Below are positions 60,303 to 64,000 of a stretch of 64,000 nucleotides of DNA, piece by piece. Source of the stretch: Microvirga sesbaniae (GTDB lineage: Bacteria; Pseudomonadota; Alphaproteobacteria; Rhizobiales; Beijerinckiaceae); the NCBI RefSeq assembly GCF_025460805.1, contig NZ_JAMXFJ010000002.1, positions 197,490-261,489 on the forward strand, written 5' to 3'. Made by a program: the position numbers and the translations under genes. Within the stretch, counting starts at the first letter, position 1, and each line of letters opens with the position of its first letter. The notes below the pieces were generated by a model that did not search any database, was not told the origin of the DNA, and worked only from the letters and a program-made list of their open reading frames with translations.

Positions 60303-60947
60303 ATGCCTGGCAAGCCCCTCGCATTGGCTCTTCTCGGTACGATCCTCATCTCGGCCTCGGCGCTGTCGCAGACCAGCCCGCCCGCAGGCTCGACCACGGC
60401 TCCTCCGACCAGTTCAACGCCAGCACCTTCGGCGGGTGACCCCGGCTTCGGCGCGAATGAACCGGCCCGCATGAACACCGGCAACTGGATGACCCAGGAG
60501 CAGCCAGGGCAATGGCGGGCCTCCAAGCTCGAAGGCTTGGACATCTACAATCAGAACAATGAGAAGATCGGCGACGTCAGCGAACTTCTCTTGGACAGCA
60601 GCGGTAAGGTCCAGGCCGTCGTCGTGGGTGTCGGCGGGTTCCTGGGCATCGGCGAGCGCGATGTGGCGATCCCGTTCGACCAGATCAGGTTCGTGAACGA
60701 GCCCCGTGCGGTGGCGACCACAGCGACCGCGACCGATCCGAATGGCCCGGCGGCTCCAAGAGCCACCGCGACAGCCCCAGCCGCTCCGGGAACGGTCAGC
60801 CCGACACCGCCGACCACGACCGGCACAGTGGCGACGGATCGGCCCCCCGACAATGCGGCCCGCTCCGCTCCGGATCATGCCGAACTGACAACGAACATGA
60901 CCAAGGATCAGCTGAAGGCGGCTCCCGAGTTCAAATACGCCCGCTGA
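60303..60947 (+). CDS. Exported PRC-barrel domain protein
   Basis: A 214-residue protein: signal peptide (KPLALALLGTILISASALSQ), a Pro/Thr/Ser-rich linker, a PRC-barrel domain about 70-135 (WRASKLEGLDIYNQNNEKIG, GGFLGIGERDVAIPFDQIRF), then an Ala/Pro/Thr-rich tail ending TKDQLKAAPEFKYAR, which repeats the usual PRC-family end motif. GGAGGAAG precedes the chosen ATG. It is periplasmic or envelope-bound; role unknown. A terminator follows. Confidence 0.82.
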   Translation: MPGKPLALALLGTILISASALSQTSPPAGSTTAPPTSSTPAPSAGDPGFGANEPARMNTGNWMTQEQPGQWRASKLEGLDIYNQNNEKIGDVSELLLDSSGKVQAVVVGVGGFLGIGERDVAIPFDQIRFVNEPRAVATTATATDPNGPAAPRATATAPAAPGTVSPTPPTTTGTVATDRPPDNAARSAPDHAELTTNMTKDQLKAAPEFKYAR

Positions 60948-60968
60948 GACGATCGATCCTGCCACGGG

Positions 60969-60987
60969 GGGCCGCGAGGCCCCTTTC
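60969..60987 (+). terminator. Hairpin terminator after the PRC-barrel gene
   Basis: GGGGCC-GCGA-GGCCCC followed by TTT, about 20 bases after the stop. The stem is strong but the T run is short. Confidence 0.6.
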
Positions 60988-61146
60988 GCTATGTTGCGGC
61001 TGCTTTCGGCGGCTGCGTTGATGCACCTTCTTGCCTCGCCTTGAGAGCAAGCGGTCTGCCGCCGCAACGTTTGGAGACTTGGCAGGATTGGCAAGCGGGT
61101 GGGCTCAGCTCATCAGCCATGGACTTCACATAGGTTAAACTATCCT

Positions 61147-61172
61147 GGAACGGTGCTCGCAGCCGTGGCGTT
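61147..61172 (+). promoter_or_regulatory. EcfG-type general stress promoter before the DUF883-like gene
   Basis: GGAAC (61147-61151)-N17-CGTT (61169-61172), a perfect consensus match, about 50 bases before the start codon at 61224. Confidence 0.75.
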
Positions 61173-61223
61173 ACAATGGGGTGCGGGGCTGACAAACCAC
61201 TCTGAGTATCCTGGAGGGCTCCT

Positions 61224-61814
61224 ATGGTGAACGCGTCCAGTATCAGCAGCCAACCTAATTCCGACAGTAAAGTGCCTAAGTCCCCGGAGTGTCCCCCGGA
61301 TAGCAAGCTGCCCGAAAATTCGAAGGAGAACCTCGATGCAAGGCTCGACCATGCCATCGAGGAGACCTTCCCAACCAGCGATCCGGTTTCTGTGACCATC
61401 ACCAAAGGTCCGGCGCCTGATCACTCTGCCCAGGAGTCCCATTCCTCATTGGCGGATGATCAACAGGGCCCACCAGAGCAAGGCTCCACTGAGCAAGTTC
61501 TGGATCAGGTGCGGGAGGCGCTCAACGACATTGCCGAGAGTGCCTCTGAGGCCGCCGGCACTGTATACGACCGAGGCAAGCGCTACGTGCGGCAAGCGGG
61601 CGAACAGTACCCTCAAGCTGAGCGCTATATTCGTGAAGGCCAAAGTCTCGTGGGCCGATATACGACTGGGAACCCACTCCTCGCGCTCGTCGTCGCTGGA
61701 GCCCTCGGCTATGCGATGGCTTGGATGATCCATGGCGAGAGGCGAAACCGAGGCAGGCACGTGCCGGATTATGCCAGAACCAGACGCAACTTTGCTTCGC
61801 AAGGTCAGCACTAA
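61224..61814 (+). CDS. DUF883-like protein with C-terminal membrane anchor
   Basis: A 196-residue protein. The N-terminal part carries the motif LDHAIEETFPTSDPVSVTIT seen in stress-linked proteins of Rhizobiales. An amphipathic middle (LDQVREALNDIAESASEAAG) is followed by a C-terminal membrane helix (GNPLLALVVAGALGYAMAWM) and a basic tail, as in ElaB/YqjD (DUF883) proteins, some of which tether ribosomes to the membrane. GGAGGG precedes the ATG. The upstream EcfG-type promoter supports a stress role. Confidence 0.78.
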   Translation: MVNASSISSQPNSDSKVPKSPECPPDSKLPENSKENLDARLDHAIEETFPTSDPVSVTITKGPAPDHSAQESHSSLADDQQGPPEQGSTEQVLDQVREALNDIAESASEAAGTVYDRGKRYVRQAGEQYPQAERYIREGQSLVGRYTTGNPLLALVVAGALGYAMAWMIHGERRNRGRHVPDYARTRRNFASQGQH

Positions 61815-61884
61815 CAGGAAGAGGCGCACACCAGCCCATACGCAGGAAGCGAGATCAATGATACGCTTTTGAAAGGAGGAAGTG

Positions 61885-62289
61885 ATGGCTCAAGTCGATA
61901 CGGCGACTCGCACGGATGCCTCTGGTGAGATGACGGGTAAGCCATTGATCGAGAGTGATCGGGTTGAGGGCACCGCCGTGTACGATCCGCAAGGCAACCA
62001 CCTTGGCTCGATCAAGCGCATGATGATCGAGAAGATCAGCGGCAAAGTCGCCTATGCCGTGATGTCGTTCGGCGGCTTTCTCGGAATAGGTGAGGACGAG
62101 CACACCATCCCGTGGAGCAAGCTCACCTATGACACAGGCTTGGGTGGCTACCGCACGGACATCACGGAAGAGCAGTTACGCGGAGCCCCGAGCTTCTACC
62201 GAGATCGTGACGACTACGACTGGACGGACCGGGAGCGTGAGCGCGAGCTCCATGACTATTGGAGAACTCCTTACTATTGGGGCATATGA
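61885..62289 (+). CDS. Cytoplasmic PRC-barrel domain protein
   Basis: A 134-residue protein with a PRC-barrel domain (ESDRVEGTAVYDPQGNHLGS, KVAYAVMSFGGFLGIGEDEH, TIPWSKLTYDTGLGGYRTDI) and an acidic/aromatic tail (DDYDWTDRERERELHDYWRT). It has no signal peptide, unlike the PRC protein at 60303. AAGGAGGAAGTG stands right before the ATG. It lies 70 bases after the DUF883-like gene and is likely co-transcribed with it. Confidence 0.85.
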   Translation: MAQVDTATRTDASGEMTGKPLIESDRVEGTAVYDPQGNHLGSIKRMMIEKISGKVAYAVMSFGGFLGIGEDEHTIPWSKLTYDTGLGGYRTDITEEQLRGAPSFYRDRDDYDWTDRERERELHDYWRTPYYWGI

Positions 62290-62460
62290 GTTTCCGGCCC
62301 GATCAACACTCACGGTGCCGTCGATGGCCAGGGGAGCCCCAAGGCCCCTTTGGCGCGTATGAACGAGGGAACTGAGGAATGCCGGACAGTCCGAATCTGC
62401 ATTCGGCTTCGGCGCTTCTCTTCGATCCCATCCACAAAGCTGCTGGAGGCCAAGGTCAAC

Positions 62461-62664
62461 ATGACGAAGAACCCGTGGCTCAGCCTCTGGCTGAGTGCCG
62501 CAAACACTTGGGCCGGTGCTGCCCGTGGTTTCTGGTCGGCGGAGATGCACCGTCAGCAGAGATCTATGCTGAACGACATGACGCGACCTAAGCCTCGGAC
62601 GTCGGCGAAGACACGCTCATCCAAGAATGCCGCGACGGGAACTCGAAGGAAAGCCAAGGGCTGA
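62461..62664 (+). CDS. Small basic hypothetical protein
   Basis: A 67-residue protein starting MTKNPWLSLWLSAANTWAGA, with an amphipathic Trp-rich N-terminus (ARGFWSAEMHRQQRSML) and a Lys/Arg/Thr-rich tail (RTSAKTRSSKNAATGTRRKA). The layout resembles small DNA- or granule-associated proteins, but this is only a resemblance. The ribosome-binding site (CCAAGG) is modest. Confidence 0.5.
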   Translation: MTKNPWLSLWLSAANTWAGAARGFWSAEMHRQQRSMLNDMTRPKPRTSAKTRSSKNAATGTRRKAKG

Positions 62665-62696
62665 CTCCGGCCATACCCTCGTCTTCAAAGTATGTC

Positions 62697-63851
62697 TCAG
62701 TAGCCTGGAACAAGACGTTGCTCGACCAGTGGCGCATCCATCTGGAACTGCACTCCCTGCACGTCGTAAAGAATCTCAACGTCGGCATTGCATTGCATGG
62801 GCAGGACCCGCTGTAACAGCGTCGAGCCAAAGCCTTGATGCTGCGGCTGGCTCACGGGTGGGCCGCCGAACTCTCTCCATTCCAGATGGAGCGTTCTGCC
62901 CGTATTCGTTTCGACCACGTTCCAACGAACCTGGATGTACCCAGCCGGGACCGACAGCGCCCCGTGCCGGACGGCATTTGAGGTCAGTTCGTGCAGCGCC
63001 ATGCCAACCGGCACGGCGAGTTCCGCCGCCAACTCAAGGGGCGGACCAATTAGCATGAACCGAGGCACTCTGCTCTCAGTGAATGGCCTGAGTTCATTGA
63101 GGACGATCTCCCGCAGCGGGGCTGTCTGCCAGTAGCCCTCGGTCAGAAGATTGTGGGTTTTCGCCAGCGAGGTGATGCGATTGGCGAAGGAGCGATAGAA
63201 CTCTTCAAAGCTGCCCGCGGACCGGCCTGTCGCTCCAACGAGTGCCTGAACGGTCGCCAGGGTATTCTTCACCCGATGATGAAGCTCTCTGACGAGGAGA
63301 GACTGTCGTTTCTCGATCCGGCTGGCGACCTCCAACCGCTCGTCCCGCTCGGCTATGGCACGGCGCAAGTTCAGTTGTGACATCACCTGTTGAGCAAGCA
63401 ACCGGAGCGTGGCCGTTTGATCCTCAGTCAGGTCCCGTGGAGCATAGTCGAGCACACACAGCGCCCCCAGCGGATACCCATCGGGCGTCCTCAGCCCCGC
63501 GCCAGCATAGAACCGCAGACGCGGTTCCCCGGCGACGAGCGCATTATGAGCAAACCGGGGGTCTTCGCTCAGGTTTGGAACGATCATGGTTCCAGGCTCG
63601 AGCATGGCAGTGAGACAGATTGAACAATCCAGCGGCGCCTCTCGCACTCCAAGCCCCACCTCGGCCTTGAACCATTGTCTGCGCTCGTCGATGAGGCTGA
63701 TCATGGCGACCGGAGCCCGACAGTTACGGGCGGCAAGATGGACGAGACCATCGAACTCCGGCTCCGGCGGCGTATCGAGAATCCGATAGCTGCGCAGGGC
63801 TGCGAGCCGGTCACCCTCGTTCCAGTGCGGGGCCAATTTGTCGTTCAACAC
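62697..63851 (-). CDS. GAF-domain HWE-family sensor histidine kinase
   Basis: A 384-residue soluble kinase. GAF sensor about 15-160 (RILDTPPEPEFDGLVHLAAR, ISLIDERRQWFKAEVG, YAGAGLRTPDGYPLGALCVL); phospho-acceptor His192 in ELHHRVKNTLATVQALVGAT; ATP site with GMALHELTSNAVRHGAL; and the Trp-x-Glu of the HWE class in LHLEWREFGGP. HWE kinases in alphaproteobacteria often feed the PhyR-NepR-EcfG stress pathway. A GTG start is used (63849-63851). Confidence 0.9.
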   Translation of the reverse strand: MLNDKLAPHWNEGDRLAALRSYRILDTPPEPEFDGLVHLAARNCRAPVAMISLIDERRQWFKAEVGLGVREAPLDCSICLTAMLEPGTMIVPNLSEDPRFAHNALVAGEPRLRFYAGAGLRTPDGYPLGALCVLDYAPRDLTEDQTATLRLLAQQVMSQLNLRRAIAERDERLEVASRIEKRQSLLVRELHHRVKNTLATVQALVGATGRSAGSFEEFYRSFANRITSLAKTHNLLTEGYWQTAPLREIVLNELRPFTESRVPRFMLIGPPLELAAELAVPVGMALHELTSNAVRHGALSVPAGYIQVRWNVVETNTGRTLHLEWREFGGPPVSQPQHQGFGSTLLQRVLPMQCNADVEILYDVQGVQFQMDAPLVEQRLVPGY

Positions 63852-63882
63852 GGGGAGCTAACACCAACGTCACAGGAATGAA

Positions 63883-63907
63883 AACGGGCTCGGCGCGCTT
63901 GGGTTCA
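63883..63907 (-). promoter_or_regulatory. EcfG-like promoter candidate before the HWE kinase
   Basis: Minus-strand TGAAC (63903-63907)-N16-CGTT (63883-63886), one mismatch at the first -35 base, about 30 bases before the start codon. No gene is seen from here to the window end. Confidence 0.45.
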
Positions 63908-64000
63908 GGCCAAATACCCTACTATTTCTGATAGTTTAGTTGCGGCCGAGGAGAAGCTGCTGCCGACAGACTGGTACGAGCATTGAGGGGAGAACGGGCT

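Overview
The window looks like chromosomal DNA of a high-GC alphaproteobacterium of the Hyphomicrobiales (Rhizobiales), most like Methylobacteriaceae such as Microvirga or Methylobacterium. This is inferred from gene content and codon use. Supporting signs are a urea ABC transporter joined to urease genes, HWE-type kinases, GGAAC-N16/17-CGTT (EcfG-like) promoters, a CtrA-type box, PRC-barrel and DUF2934-like small proteins, and typical Rhizobiales palindromic repeats. I see no rRNA, tRNA, CRISPR, phage or insertion-sequence transposase.

Layout. 1-362: end of a Gly/Asn-rich protein. 489-11590 (minus): a twelve-gene urea operon urtABCDE-ureD-ureAB(fused)-ureC-ureE-ureF-ureG-ureJ, led by a good sigma-54 -24/-12 element. 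11870-28760: glycogen and trehalose metabolism, comprising glgA1 (minus), treZ, a malQ-treY fusion, glgB, glgX, a GFA-type zinc protein, then glgA2 and glgC (minus). ADP-glucose is made and polymerised by GlgC/GlgA, branched by GlgB, debranched by GlgX, rearranged by MalQ and turned into trehalose by TreY and TreZ. A perfect EcfG-type promoter precedes treZ, which ties trehalose to the general stress response.

28900-35150: envelope genes, including DUF2934, DedA, a ClsB-like phospholipase D protein, YbhN- and YbhP-like proteins and an O-antigen ligase-like protein. 35765-47979: mixed metabolism and signalling, including serA, a YheO-like regulator, an inositol monophosphatase-like protein, an aldo/keto reductase, an HtrA-like protein that has lost its catalytic triad, a globin-coupled chemoreceptor, a D-erythronate dehydrogenase-like protein, a gluconate 5-dehydrogenase-like SDR and several small unknowns.

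48095-56049 (minus): two overlapping histidine kinase genes. The upstream one is a 1949-residue soluble kinase with seven near-identical 92-residue HAMP repeats, GAF, kinase core and three receivers, an architecture like fungal Nik1/Os-1 kinases. A perfect EcfG-type promoter lies in front of it. 56700-63851: a stress-flavoured region of small genes (LuxR regulator, SnoaL-like protein, two PRC-barrel proteins, a DUF883-like membrane protein, an HWE kinase), several with EcfG-like promoters, plus two decayed genes.

A modular palindromic, MITE-like repeat occurs six times and often abuts gene ends or decayed genes. The most distinctive items are the HAMP-array kinase, the pseudoprotease, the MalQ-TreY fusion, the twice-frameshifted small gene after the LuxR gene, and the repeat family.
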